Shown here one piece after another: positions 36,950-45,206 of a DNA stretch of 64,000 nt. Position numbers and translations under genes: made by a program. This DNA comes from Candidatus Poribacteria bacterium. Its GTDB lineage: Bacteria; Poribacteria; WGA-4E; WGA-3G. Under the pieces are notes generated by a model. The model had not been told where the DNA came from. It was given only the letters and a program-made list of their open reading frames with translations, and made no database searches. Each line of letters begins with the position of its first letter. The stretch's first letter is position 1. The DNA is taken from assembly GCA_012270865.1 (NCBI GenBank), contig JAAXHL010000096.1, forward strand, positions 26,769 to 90,768, written 5' to 3'.

Positions 36950-37798
36950 TTAGCGTGCGACGGCTTCGGAACCGAGGTGTTCCTGAATCCATGCCCGGAG
37001 TGGGACATCTTTTTCACCCGGAGAGGTATAACCGTGTCCGCCTGTGCTTTTACCCATGATCTGCTGACGGATTGGGTCGGCGTGTTCCATGAAGTGTTCT
37101 ACGGTCATATCGTCGCGAGGTTGGAGCCAACGATAGCTATAGCCGTAGAAGAGTACTTTCCGAACGATGTCAGAGGTATTGCGTCCTGCTGCGTGCCAGA
37201 GCCTGCGATCGAAAAAGACAGCGGTTCCGGGTTTTGCGAACACCGGTGTAGCGTTCTCAGGGTCGACGGTGCTATCTTCGGGCATCTCTATCTTATTGAA
37301 TTGATGGCTGCCCGGTATGACGGAGAAGTTGCCGCGTCCGGGAACGGATGTGTCTGTCAGAAAATAGGCGACTTTCAGCGATATGCGTGGTCGCGGGTTG
37401 CCTTCCAATTCGATGTTGAGTCTTCCACTGTCTTGGTGCCATCCGAGTCGTTTCGGTTTATCGTGTTCTTCAGGTGGCAGCGGTGGCATGAAAATAAAAT
37501 GTGAGTGGTAGAGTTTGATGTTCCACCCGAGGATCCCCCACACTTTCGGGAAGGTTGTGTGCCAATCGAGGAGTTCGATGAAGCTTTCGTCTCTACCGAC
37601 GAAATCGAGAAGGTTGAAACGTGCGTCGGGCGGGAGTTCGTCTTTACCCAAGTGTTCTGCTCCGACGCGATCGACGGCGGCAATCAATTTCTCGACCATC
37701 TCTTGTGGGATCGCGTCTTCGACGACAAAGAAACCATTTTCTTCAAATTGCTTTTCTTCTGTTTCGGTTAAACAGTGTTCTAAACATAGCGGGTTCAT
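36950..37798 (-). CDS. Phytanoyl-CoA dioxygenase (PhyH) family protein
   Basis: Fe(II)/2-oxoglutarate oxygenase-like protein, about 282 residues; substrate unknown. N-terminal 'FEENGFFVVEDAIPQEMVEKLIAAVDRV', proximal motif HxD in 'RLGWHQDSGRLN', jelly-roll 'GRGNFSVIPGSHQFNK', and the distal histidine with partner arginine in 'DRRLWHAAGRNTSDIVRKV'. The track starts 12 bases earlier at a TTG; the ATG at 37798 has a run of Gs (GGGGGG) 4-9 bases before it and is preferred. Its closest likeness in the window is the gene at 2640. The SUMF1-like gene at 37888 lies upstream in the same direction, about 90 bases away. Confidence 0.87.
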   Translation of the reverse strand: MNPLCLEHCLTETEEKQFEENGFFVVEDAIPQEMVEKLIAAVDRVGAEHLGKDELPPDARFNLLDFVGRDESFIELLDWHTTFPKVWGILGWNIKLYHSHFIFMPPLPPEEHDKPKRLGWHQDSGRLNIELEGNPRPRISLKVAYFLTDTSVPGRGNFSVIPGSHQFNKIEMPEDSTVDPENATPVFAKPGTAVFFDRRLWHAAGRNTSDIVRKVLFYGYSYRWLQPRDDMTVEHFMEHADPIRQQIMGKSTGGHGYTSPGEKDVPLRAWIQEHLGSEAVAR

Positions 37799-37887
37799 AT
37801 TTCCCCCCAAAGGCTGTTGTAATTTGCGAAAAGTTTACACTGAATTGAAAATCTCGTCAACGCGAAAATATATCTAACCAGAAGTTT

Positions 37888-38907
37888 TCAGTTATCTGAT
37901 AGGAGTGGCAGAAAGTTTTCGGAATCTACTTGTTTTGCTCGTTGGACGGCGCGCCATTTCCGCCAAAAGTTCACACTGGCACTAAAGAGGAAACCGACAC
38001 CAATAATAGCGACGATCGTTCCGCTCAACACGAGTTCGGGTTCTCGGATAACACTGTAGGTTGCGCCCCCAATGAGTATGCTCGCGATCAATGTGTCTTT
38101 GAGGCTGTTCTTTTGTGCCCGCTTTTGCAGGAGGTGTAGGTTAGCGAGTTTTTTCTGTTTTACATAGCCAACAAGCGGTTCTATGGGAACATGTACCGAT
38201 TCAGTTTGCTGGGGTGGTATCTCTCGGACGCATCGGAATCCGATGTTTCTTGCCTTGTAGTCTGGTGGTGCGTGTAGACGGTTAGCGCATCGGAAATAGC
38301 GTTCTGCTGTCCCTTCGCGTGCTTCCAACCATGAACCGCCACGTAGTGCCTTATGTTTTTCATCGGTTGACTGCTGAGATGCCTTATGCTCTGGATCAGG
38401 ATATGGCTGATACCAATCGGCTGTCCATTCCCATACATTTCCCGCGGTTTCACCGATGCCGTAAGGACTTGCTGTGGTAGGACGGGTGCCGACGGGTGTG
38501 AGGTGCGTTGTCAATACCTGCGCGGTTTCTGTGGATTCGGGTTCTTCAGGAGCGAAGGTGTTCCCCCAAGGATAAATTCGTCCATCGGGGCCGCGTGCGG
38601 ATTTTTCCCATTCTGCTTCCGTCGGTAGCCGCTTGCCTGCCCATTGTGCATAAGCGTTACTATCGTGCCAACTGACCTGGACAACGGGGAGGTCGGCATC
38701 TTCATCAGCGAATGTACCGTTTTTCCAGTGTGTTGGTGGTGGATGTTTCGTTGCCTGTACGAAGGCGGCGTATTCGGCGTTTGTTACGGGATACTGTTCG
38801 ATGGCATACGCTTTGAGAAAGCGGACGTGCATCGGTGCTTCGTCGAGCTTGGCGTGTTCTGCACTCACTAAAGCGGTGCCGTAGAACGGTTCGATGTCGG
38901 TACCCAT
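37888..38907 (-). CDS. SUMF1/formylglycine-generating enzyme-like protein with C-terminal membrane helices
   Basis: About 339 residues. The N-terminal 220 residues are an FGE-sulfatase (SUMF1) domain: 'EQYPVTNAEYAAFVQATKHPPPTHW', 'PVVQVSWHDSNAYAQWAGKRLPTEAEWEKSARGPDGRIYPWGN', 'NVWEWTADWYQPY', 'LRGGSWLEAREGTAERYFRCANRL', 'NIGFRCVRE'. The C terminus adds two membrane helices ('TLIASILIGGATYSVI', 'GTIVAIIGVGFLFSA'), unlike FGE itself. The usual start of this fold, 'VIIPQGAFIMG', is encoded just upstream of the ATG at 38907 in frame, with no standard start codon before a stop; an ATT next to AAGG is a speculative alternative. It may modify the sulfatase at 47622 or be a related binding protein. 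Confidence 0.8.
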   Translation of the reverse strand: MGTDIEPFYGTALVSAEHAKLDEAPMHVRFLKAYAIEQYPVTNAEYAAFVQATKHPPPTHWKNGTFADEDADLPVVQVSWHDSNAYAQWAGKRLPTEAEWEKSARGPDGRIYPWGNTFAPEEPESTETAQVLTTHLTPVGTRPTTASPYGIGETAGNVWEWTADWYQPYPDPEHKASQQSTDEKHKALRGGSWLEAREGTAERYFRCANRLHAPPDYKARNIGFRCVREIPPQQTESVHVPIEPLVGYVKQKKLANLHLLQKRAQKNSLKDTLIASILIGGATYSVIREPELVLSGTIVAIIGVGFLFSASVNFWRKWRAVQRAKQVDSENFLPLLSDN

Positions 38908-38938
38908 GATAAACGCGCCCTGCGGAATAATAACGGTT

Positions 38939-39060
38939 CTTTTAATTTTCCTTGCGGTTCGGTCAGGCTGGTTTAGATATTGGCGAGCCTTTCCATATAT
39001 CCGCCCTCCATTTCATTTCTTTTAACTTTCCTTGCGGTTCGGTCAGGCTGGTTTAGATAT
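38939..39060 (-). repeat. Leader element, one full and one partial copy
   Basis: The 'CCGCAAGGAAAATTAAAA' type element, unit 1 38939-39018 and a partial second copy 39019-39060, period 80 bases, with the same 'ggtcaggctggtttagatat' interior. This copy's gene-proximal end is 32 bases before the ATG that I annotate for the SUMF1-like gene, and may indicate a start further upstream. Confidence 0.7.
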
Positions 39061-39064
39061 AGCA

Positions 39065-39196
39065 GAACTTACGCAAATTGAGAAAATATTGGACATTTAG
39101 ACGCAAAAAGTAGGAATTAACCCCCTAAATCCCCAACCCCCCATATCCCCCCTTATCAGGGGGGTAGGGGACTTTAAGACGGAGTGCGTAAGTCCC
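39065..39196. mobile_element. MITE-like element, second copy
   Basis: Ends GAACTTACGCA (left) and TGCGTAAGTCCC (right), matching the 29521 element. The interior carries a strong CCCCCC/GGGGGG hairpin with 'ccccctaaatccccaa'. 'ATATAG' occurs on both sides and may be a target duplication. It sits between the leader element at 38939 and the lipoate ligase-like gene. Confidence 0.6.
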
Positions 39197-39209
39197 ATAT
39201 AGTATTACT

Positions 39210-40019
39210 TCATTCAAAATTCCACGCGCTTGTAGCATACTTGGTTTTAACGAGGGTTTCTGCCTGTTTCCGCTCTGCGGATAGCAATTTTCCTGATTTA
39301 AACGCAATTCCGAGGTCGAATGTTTCAGATATTGCTTGGATGAGCGCGCTTCGGGTTATAGAACGTCCGTCTGTATTAATAGCGGTCGATTTTTCACGTA
39401 GCATCTGCTGGGTATCCGGGTTCTTTGAGACGCGTGTGAGGATTTCGGGAGGCGGTATATCCAAGGAGATATAGCCTTGAAACATGATTCCGTGTCGGTT
39501 CCGTCTGACAGAGACACCTGCCAATTTCTTGTTATTGTCCGACATTATGTCGTGTTCAGCGGGATTTGTGAGACATATATTAGCCTCCGCCTGGTAGGTG
39601 CGGTTTCTAACCGTACCGGCAGCGTCGGCGCATACGGCATAGCATTGTGCAGGGATACTGAGTTTCTGGAACGCTTTGGTGAGCGATTGACCGATCCGTT
39701 GGTATGCGTTGGCGACACTGATCTCTCCGTCACTTCGTGGGAGAATAAGGGTATAGGTCAGTTCCCACCCGTGTACGACTGTGCCGCCGCCGGTCATCCG
39801 TTTAACGAGTTCGATGCCGTCTGCGCGGCACGCATCTATGTCCACCTCTGCGGCGATGTTTTGGAAGTAGCCGAAACTGAATGCGGGTTGCGTCCAACCG
39901 TAGAAACGGAGCGTCGGGTTCGGCTGTTCCGTCTGCGCGAGCAGGATTGCCTCGTCAATTGCCATATTCATCGCGGCGTTATTTTTTTGCATGTTCAGGC
40001 GTCTACCGATGGTTTCCAT
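39210..40019 (-). CDS. Lipoate-protein ligase A/octanoyltransferase-like protein
   Basis: Biotin/lipoate protein ligase fold, about 269 residues from the ATG at 40019. That ATG shares one base with the stop of the upstream propeller gene (TAATG), so the two are translationally coupled; the track's longer start at 40064 is unnecessary. Markers are 'MNMAIDEAILLAQTEQPNPTLRFYGWTQPAFSFGYFQ', 'LVKRMTGGGTVVHGWELTYTLILP' and the lysine region 'NNKKLAGVSVRRNRHGIMFQGYI'. The role would be transfer of lipoate or octanoate to lipoyl domains; LplA- and LipM-type activities cannot be separated by eye. Confidence 0.85.
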   Translation of the reverse strand: METIGRRLNMQKNNAAMNMAIDEAILLAQTEQPNPTLRFYGWTQPAFSFGYFQNIAAEVDIDACRADGIELVKRMTGGGTVVHGWELTYTLILPRSDGEISVANAYQRIGQSLTKAFQKLSIPAQCYAVCADAAGTVRNRTYQAEANICLTNPAEHDIMSDNNKKLAGVSVRRNRHGIMFQGYISLDIPPPEILTRVSKNPDTQQMLREKSTAINTDGRSITRSALIQAISETFDLGIAFKSGKLLSAERKQAETLVKTKYATSAWNFE

Positions 40020-40651
40020 TAGGATAGTGGAACACGGCACACTGCTGTGGTGTGTGCGTCGCAATACCAGAAATATCCGTCCCAGTATGTCATTCCGTGT
40101 GGTTCGGGGTGCGGTTCTGGTATCTCGATTCTGTTGAGATGTTTACCGTCTTCTGGGTCAAGATGGAAGATGGCGCGATGGTTGGTCTCGACACACCAGA
40201 GGTCGTCGCCGACCCATGCGATGCCGTGCGGTCGGTCGCCTGGGGCAGGGAGCGTATGGATGACCTTGAAACCGTCTTCGACATCTACCTGATAGATAGT
40301 GGCGGAGGGTGGTACTGCCAGCCAGAGTTTGTTATCTCGCCATTCTAAACCGTGTGCGCCTGTCTGTCCTGCGCCGGGTGTCTCGTAAGAAGCGAGTGTT
40401 TCGCCAGTTTCTGGGTCGGTTGATAAAATTTCGCAACTGTAGGTGGACGCGAGCCAGAGCGTGTCGCCTGTGTCTGTGATACCGCTGCCTTTATCGGAAC
40501 CGGTTGCGAGCGTCTTTTTTATATCGCCGTCGTAGGAGACGAGGTGTACTTCGTTGGTCTGCTGGTCGAGGATCCAGAGTCCGTCTTCTGTGGCTTGCAT
40601 TCCGTTGGGTTGTGGACCTGGGGCATCAAAAATTTTTTCGATTGTGGGCAT
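40019..40651 (-). CDS. Small beta-propeller protein (SMP-30/NHL-like)
   Basis: About 210 residues, with repeated blades of the form 'GDTLWLASTYSCEILSTDPETGE', 'DNKLWLAVPPSATIYQVDVEDG', 'GDDLWCVETNHRAIFHLDPEDG', 'DGYFWYCDAHTTAVCRVPLS'. Each ends in a Trp-rich strand followed by an acidic turn, the pattern of a propeller of the SMP-30/gluconolaconase or PQQ-type class. There is no signal peptide, so it is probably cytosolic. It has GGAGG 7 bases before the ATG. Its coupling with a lipoate ligase-like gene is unexplained. Confidence 0.72.
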   Translation of the reverse strand: MPTIEKIFDAPGPQPNGMQATEDGLWILDQQTNEVHLVSYDGDIKKTLATGSDKGSGITDTGDTLWLASTYSCEILSTDPETGETLASYETPGAGQTGAHGLEWRDNKLWLAVPPSATIYQVDVEDGFKVIHTLPAPGDRPHGIAWVGDDLWCVETNHRAIFHLDPEDGKHLNRIEIPEPHPEPHGMTYWDGYFWYCDAHTTAVCRVPLS

Positions 40652-40742
40652 GGGGAACCTCCGTACAAACTATAAATTATTTGAGATTTCATTGTACCCC
40701 AGTGTTGAAAGGATTGTCAAGTTTTTTTAATCTGGTTTTGCA

Positions 40743-40771
40743 TTGCAGCCCATGCAGGATCGTGGTATAAT
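40743..40771 (+). promoter_or_regulatory. Promoter of the MazEF-like pair
   Basis: TTGCAG, 17 bases, TATAAT, ending about 50 bases before the antitoxin ATG. The same '-10' context 'gtggtataat' occurs at the argG promoter. Confidence 0.65.
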
Positions 40772-40821
40772 TTCTTTAGAACCTCTTGTAATACAACACG
40801 GATTGCGTAAGGAGACACATA

Positions 40822-41091
40822 ATGGAAACAATCACATACACTCAGGTTCAGCAGCTCGTCGAAAAACTCCCAGAAACCAAGTTACCGCTTGCGTATCATT
40901 TTTTGCTTGAGTTGGCGGAGAAAGATGTAGACCCTCAATCGCCTCAAGCAGATTTCCTGCGTCTTTCACCAGAAGAACGTCATCAACTTCTATCGGAACA
41001 AGCCGAGCAGATGAAAGCACATTATGAAGAGACTGCTGATGAACGTACCGAATGGCAGGCGGGAGATTTTATTGATGAACGTAAGGCGTAG
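40822..41091 (+). CDS. Probable antitoxin of a type II toxin-antitoxin pair
   Basis: 89 residues, mostly helical and acidic, beginning 'METITYTQVQQLVEKLPETKLPLAYHFLLELAEKD'. The N-terminal pattern is that of small antitoxins with a 'YHFL' helix; I do not recognise the family. AAGGAGA lies 6-12 bases before the ATG and a promoter at 40743-40771. The gene overlaps the MazF-like toxin by 17 bases, the usual arrangement for such pairs, which supports the assignment more than the sequence does. Confidence 0.7.
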   Translation: METITYTQVQQLVEKLPETKLPLAYHFLLELAEKDVDPQSPQADFLRLSPEERHQLLSEQAEQMKAHYEETADERTEWQAGDFIDERKA

Positions 41092-41419
41092 GGAAATTTG
41101 GTTAGTTAACCTGGATCCTACACTCGGCGCGGAGATCCGAAAAACACGTCCTGTTGTTGTCATGAATTCAGATGCGATAGGCACGCTCCCTATTCGGCTT
41201 GTCGCACCCATAACGGAATGGAAAGATTACTTTGCAGGAAACATTTGGCATGTAAAGTTAGAACCAAATGCCATGAACGGACTGACAAAGCCTTCGGTAG
41301 TTGATACGCTGCAACTGCGCGGTATTGATACACTAAGGTTTGTCAGGAAATTGGGCGAGGTGTCGCCTCAAATGATGAGAACTATTGTTATAGCAATCGC
41401 ATCAGTGATTCAATACTGA
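41075..41419 (+). CDS. MazF/PemK-type endoribonuclease toxin
   Basis: About 114 residues from ATG 41075, the point where the family's 'RREIWLVNLDPTLGAEIRKTRPVVVMNSD' begins; the track's earlier start at 41024 lies deep inside the antitoxin gene. This N-terminal 'REIWLVNLDPTxGxExxKxRPVVV' signature and the later 'PSVVDTLQLRGIDTLRFVRKLGEVSPQMM' are typical of MazF/PemK, which cut mRNA at short sequences. The catalytic arginine is in 'IRKTRPV'. The antitoxin precedes and overlaps it. Confidence 0.92.
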   Translation: MNVRRREIWLVNLDPTLGAEIRKTRPVVVMNSDAIGTLPIRLVAPITEWKDYFAGNIWHVKLEPNAMNGLTKPSVVDTLQLRGIDTLRFVRKLGEVSPQMMRTIVIAIASVIQY

Positions 41420-41577
41420 TTTGTGTTAGCAACACTTAAGTCAGTAATTCGTAGTCAATGATTCTCACTTTATAACATTGAGCCAGGGGGCAAGTGCTGG
41501 AGAAAGTTGCCCATCAATCCAAAACTTCATAAGGTCCTGTGAAATTTTACAGCAAAGGATGGACATAGAGGGATTGA

Positions 41578-41627
41578 GTAGAGTACTGAGAGGATACGCT
41601 TCTGTAATCCTCCCCTCGGCACTCTAC
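41578..41627. other. Imperfect hairpin downstream of the toxin gene
   Basis: GTAGAGT/ACTCTAC (7 bp) outer stem with GAGGAT/ATCCTC (6 bp) inner stem; the loop is 'acgcttctgta'. 'tctttttg' follows on the plus strand, so it could be the terminator of the toxin operon, though the stem is long and interrupted and may belong to an uncharacterised structured RNA. Confidence 0.4.
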
Positions 41628-41651
41628 CAAATCTCTTTTTGAATTCTGGGG

Positions 41652-41758
41652 ACTGAAATCATGACGTATGAATATAATTATATAAATAGATTTCAGTTTG
41701 AATTCTGTACGTATGACTAAAATCATAATGGCGTATGGACTACAATTAGATTTAAGTC
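41652..41758. repeat. Two imperfect ~60-base palindromic repeats
   Basis: Tandem direct repeats of about 60 bases ('tttgaattctg' at 41638 and 41697), each carrying an inverted repeat: ACTGAAATC/GATTTCAGT (41652-41697) and GACTAAAATC with GATTTAAGTC (41715-41758). Located in the A/T-rich 460-base gap between convergent genes; no gene seen in this gap. They may be iteron-like, an operator, or terminators. Confidence 0.45.
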
Positions 41759-41880
41759 ATATTGAAGTAATTATACATAAATTAGTCCAGTTTTGCAAGA
41801 AAAAATGCGGTTTTTGTATAAAAAAACTTATTTTTTTGATTTTTTTCGCAAAAAATGCGCTTTGAAAGGAAAATATGCGT

Positions 41881-44800
41881 TTATGGGAGTGTGTAGAGAC
41901 CGCGCCGGATCCTCACAATTTCACCTGTTTCTACAAGATGGGTGAGTTCGTTTTTAATGGCACCGGGATTTCCTTGGATGGATTCAAGGATTTCAGACGT
42001 TGTTTTTTCACCATTGGAGAGCAGGTCGAAAATCTGAGCGTGAAATGGGACCCGATCGAGTTTACGACCTCGTAGGCGCATCAGGATACGGTTTGCTTGC
42101 GCCTTAGAAACACCGAGCAAATATTCGACGCGTTTTCGCTTCCAAGATGCGTCCATGTTAGCGTATTCTGCTTCGTGCTCCTCGCGTATGCGAATGGTTG
42201 TTGGAAGTTCATCTAACCCACCGGCGATTTCAAAGTCTTCCCAATCGAACAATTGTGTCTCTGGTGCCTCGGTAACAGAAGGTATCGGTAAAGTTGTATT
42301 GAGAACGAGCGTTTTATCTGATGCCTTATCGAATCCGACAATACGGACAATCTGTGCCAAAGTGCCGATGGCGTTCTGTTGGTAGAGTTCTTGTATCCGT
42401 TCATCTTCAAATTGATAAGGGTTCATCGTCAGGTTATAGTTTAGCGGTTCTGCTTGGTTTCCAAAGAGTATTTTCGCTTGTTCCCAGATGAATTTCGGTG
42501 GCCAATAAGGCGTTCCAACGATCCAGACGACATCGGCTGCTTCAAAGATAGGTCGTAGAGCGTTGATGCGTTTGTCGTAAGCGTCGGTGGTTTCAAAAAT
42601 GGATCGCAAATCCTCATAGTGCGCTGGTTTGCTTTTGATGAGATCGTGGTAGTTAATAATTCTATCAAAAACGTTTTTCAACATCTGCACTGTGCTTGTG
42701 CTTGAGATAATGACATGGTTTCGCTCCGGATGCTGTTTCACCTCTTGATGGATACCTCGGAAAAAGCGGCTGGCAATTTCGGAAAGTCCAAAGGTATCCC
42801 AATTGACTTCATAGTTTGTGATTGCATAGGCGATATGCGGTGCGCCTCGTAGTTGAAAAGACTTATTCCGCGAAAGGGGTGTCTCCTGCGATTCAACTCG
42901 CTTGGCGGAAACAGTCTCTTCAGGAAAGAGGTTTTTGAAAGCCTCTTCTGAAAATGCTGGGGATATGAACACGAGGTCTTGAATTTTTTCGTGTATTTTT
43001 GGCGGTAACCAGAACCGCAAAATCCCATCATCGACGAACATCGGAGCATCTATATCGCGGGTATAATAGGCGAAAAAAGTTTTCAACTGATGCCATAATG
43101 TCCAGGTCGGGTCGCGATACATGTTCGGAATCTTTGCTATGTTTTCAGGGGTTGATATATTCAACAGGCCAGCTTGTATAGCCCTATCAATATCCATTTT
43201 GGTGCTGTTGCCATTTTTGTCTGTACAATTTATCTGACACATCTGTTGAACGATGCTATCTTCTAATCCTTCAAACGCCTGAACGACAGTGCGAATGCGT
43301 TTAGCGATGTCGCCGTGTTGGCTGTCAGCGATCCGCACGGCGTTTAGCATTGTTTTTGCGAATTGTCCCAACACTTCACTGCTCCAATTAATGAGCCAAC
43401 TTTCAAGGATTGGGATTGATAGATGATGCTCAGAAAAGAGTTTAGCGAGTTGTGATTCAGCGTCATTTATGATACAGATTCGATTGGGAAGGATCAATGC
43501 GTCAACAAATGCGGCGTGCCGCCGATCGAGAAAGAGGTTGGGTATCTCCGATAGAATGACCTGCTTCTCTTTGAGTGTCCTGAATTGAGAAAGGTATCCG
43601 TAGGTTTGGCATGTGTCGTAAGCGAAACAAGTTGGGCAGATACTTTCGTTGGGATTGCCGCCCTTCTGCTCTAATGCGTCGCATCTTTCGGCATCTTCGC
43701 AGATGTTCCCAAGTGCAAAGGGGTTCTGCCTCCGTTGCGCAATTGGTATCTGCTTGACCTGTTCCCATCGGTAGTTTCTCGGTTTCCATTGCCCGACGGT
43801 GATTCCCTGACGCTGATAATACTGCTGTGTGTCGTCTGGGTTATAAGGGGTATTAGCATTGACCCATATAGGGGTGGACTTGAGAAATGCGGTTTCAATT
43901 TCACGTCTTTTTTCAGTGTTTATCAGCCCTGTAACAAGCCCAAGGATGCGTTCTTCGGCTGCTGAGAGGGACTCCTCATCTATTGCCTGAATGCGTTCTG
44001 TTTTATCAAGGACAGGTTTCGGACGTTTGATTGCGATAGGAGAGATTTCACCGCGTTGCACTGCTGGGATCTTTTCATTTCCAACGTGATCTGTTTCTAA
44101 CGATTCTACGACAGCGAAATCGTCCCAGTTCTGTGTATCCACAATTGTTTCATTTCTCGTGTCTATTTCTGGTGTTGGAGCGGGTTCATGTAGCGACTCT
44201 CGCAAAATATCGAGAAACGCGAACAGTACATCTTTAGAAATAATGGGTGGGTCTAATAGGCTGCCCTTAAGAATTTGGTATCGTGCATCCCATCGGCTGT
44301 AGTTTTTATCCCCGGTAATCCTAACATACACATCGCGATTGATGGCGCGATGTGTGTCAGGTAGATACTTGTGAACATACTCGGTTGCGTTTGTCGTGTT
44401 TGGGTGAATGTAGTCTGGTATTCGACACGAGAATCGCAAACCTCCAGCCTTGAGTAGGGTGAGTAGTGGATTCATAACAGCGTTGACGAGTGCGTCCACA
44501 CATGCGATGACGGCATCTGGTGCGTCTCGGATTGCCCTATATGTGAATTCGATGTCATGCCAGTTCGCTCCGTTTTGTGCGGATGGCGCTCCTGTATAGA
44601 CTTGGATGCCCCATGACGCGAACCATCTTCTTGATTCCCAGTCAAGTGTGGTTTGTCGTCTTAGGAAACGGCTGCCGCCACAATACGCTGGGCCCCGGTC
44701 AAAAGGTGCTGGTCCAATCGGCATAAAGGAAATGTTTGCCTGTTCAAGATTATGCAAAAATAGCGGATATTGATGTGCGCAATAAACGATATAGCGGTAA

Positions 44801-44904
44801 GGGTGTTCACCGTGCAGCGTAGGTGAGACGATTGTCTCCTGTTGTTGGAGGTACCTTCGTCGCCGTTCATGGCACTGTTGGATAATATCTTTTACGAATT
44901 CCAT
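41881..44904 (-). CDS. Large protein resembling a degenerate Fe-S (DinG/XPD-type) helicase
   Basis: About 1007 residues from ATG 44904, which has GGAGG 8 bases before it (the track begins 15 bases earlier). I do not recognise a family. About residue 402-440 is a cysteine cluster 'CEDAERC...ICPTCFAYDTCQTYGYLSQ', like the Fe-S domain of XPD/DinG helicases. After it comes 'NRICIINDAESQLAKLF', in the place of motif II but with DEAH replaced by NDAES. Further on are 'NHVIISSTSTVQML', 'VWIVGTPYWPPKFIWEQAKILFG' and 'IGTLAQIVRIVGFDKASDKTLVLNTTLPIP', which read like helicase motifs IV-VI with the arginines partly lost. No Walker A is visible. The C terminus ('IFDLLSNGEKTTSEILESIQGNPGAIKNELTHLVETGEIVRIRRGLYTLP') is a winged helix. 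Possibly a replication or mobile-element protein; not certain. Confidence 0.55.
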   Translation of the reverse strand: MEFVKDIIQQCHERRRRYLQQQETIVSPTLHGEHPYRYIVYCAHQYPLFLHNLEQANISFMPIGPAPFDRGPAYCGGSRFLRRQTTLDWESRRWFASWGIQVYTGAPSAQNGANWHDIEFTYRAIRDAPDAVIACVDALVNAVMNPLLTLLKAGGLRFSCRIPDYIHPNTTNATEYVHKYLPDTHRAINRDVYVRITGDKNYSRWDARYQILKGSLLDPPIISKDVLFAFLDILRESLHEPAPTPEIDTRNETIVDTQNWDDFAVVESLETDHVGNEKIPAVQRGEISPIAIKRPKPVLDKTERIQAIDEESLSAAEERILGLVTGLINTEKRREIETAFLKSTPIWVNANTPYNPDDTQQYYQRQGITVGQWKPRNYRWEQVKQIPIAQRRQNPFALGNICEDAERCDALEQKGGNPNESICPTCFAYDTCQTYGYLSQFRTLKEKQVILSEIPNLFLDRRHAAFVDALILPNRICIINDAESQLAKLFSEHHLSIPILESWLINWSSEVLGQFAKTMLNAVRIADSQHGDIAKRIRTVVQAFEGLEDSIVQQMCQINCTDKNGNSTKMDIDRAIQAGLLNISTPENIAKIPNMYRDPTWTLWHQLKTFFAYYTRDIDAPMFVDDGILRFWLPPKIHEKIQDLVFISPAFSEEAFKNLFPEETVSAKRVESQETPLSRNKSFQLRGAPHIAYAITNYEVNWDTFGLSEIASRFFRGIHQEVKQHPERNHVIISSTSTVQMLKNVFDRIINYHDLIKSKPAHYEDLRSIFETTDAYDKRINALRPIFEAADVVWIVGTPYWPPKFIWEQAKILFGNQAEPLNYNLTMNPYQFEDERIQELYQQNAIGTLAQIVRIVGFDKASDKTLVLNTTLPIPSVTEAPETQLFDWEDFEIAGGLDELPTTIRIREEHEAEYANMDASWKRKRVEYLLGVSKAQANRILMRLRGRKLDRVPFHAQIFDLLSNGEKTTSEILESIQGNPGAIKNELTHLVETGEIVRIRRGLYTLP

Positions 44905-45141
44905 AACGGAAACCTCCATAGGAAATGGACAGTATCAAGTTTTCACGTCTCTTCAGAACGACTTGGAAGGGTCGTGTGAAAATGGCGAACTTAAGCCATA
45001 TTTGAGAGGGTCTCGTTCGCTTCATCGTCTCGGATTCGTTGTTCCAGATGGAGCGAGCGGGTGCCTTCACACCACAGAAGTCATTATACTACAAATTTAG
45101 AAAATTGTCAAATACATCGTGTTGGGTGTCTCAATATTGGT

Positions 45142-45170
45142 TTGCAAGCTGCTCCAAAAAGTGGTATAAT
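45142..45170 (+). promoter_or_regulatory. argG promoter
   Basis: TTGCAA, 17 bases, TATAAT. The GTG start of argG lies 37 bases after the -10 box. Confidence 0.7.
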
Positions 45171-45206
45171 TCCACCATAATTAAATACAATACTTGGAGA
45201 CTACTT

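Noticed and set aside
39477-40022. 181-codon ORF antisense to the lipoate ligase-like gene
   Set aside because: Shadow of a recognisable gene; no independent support.
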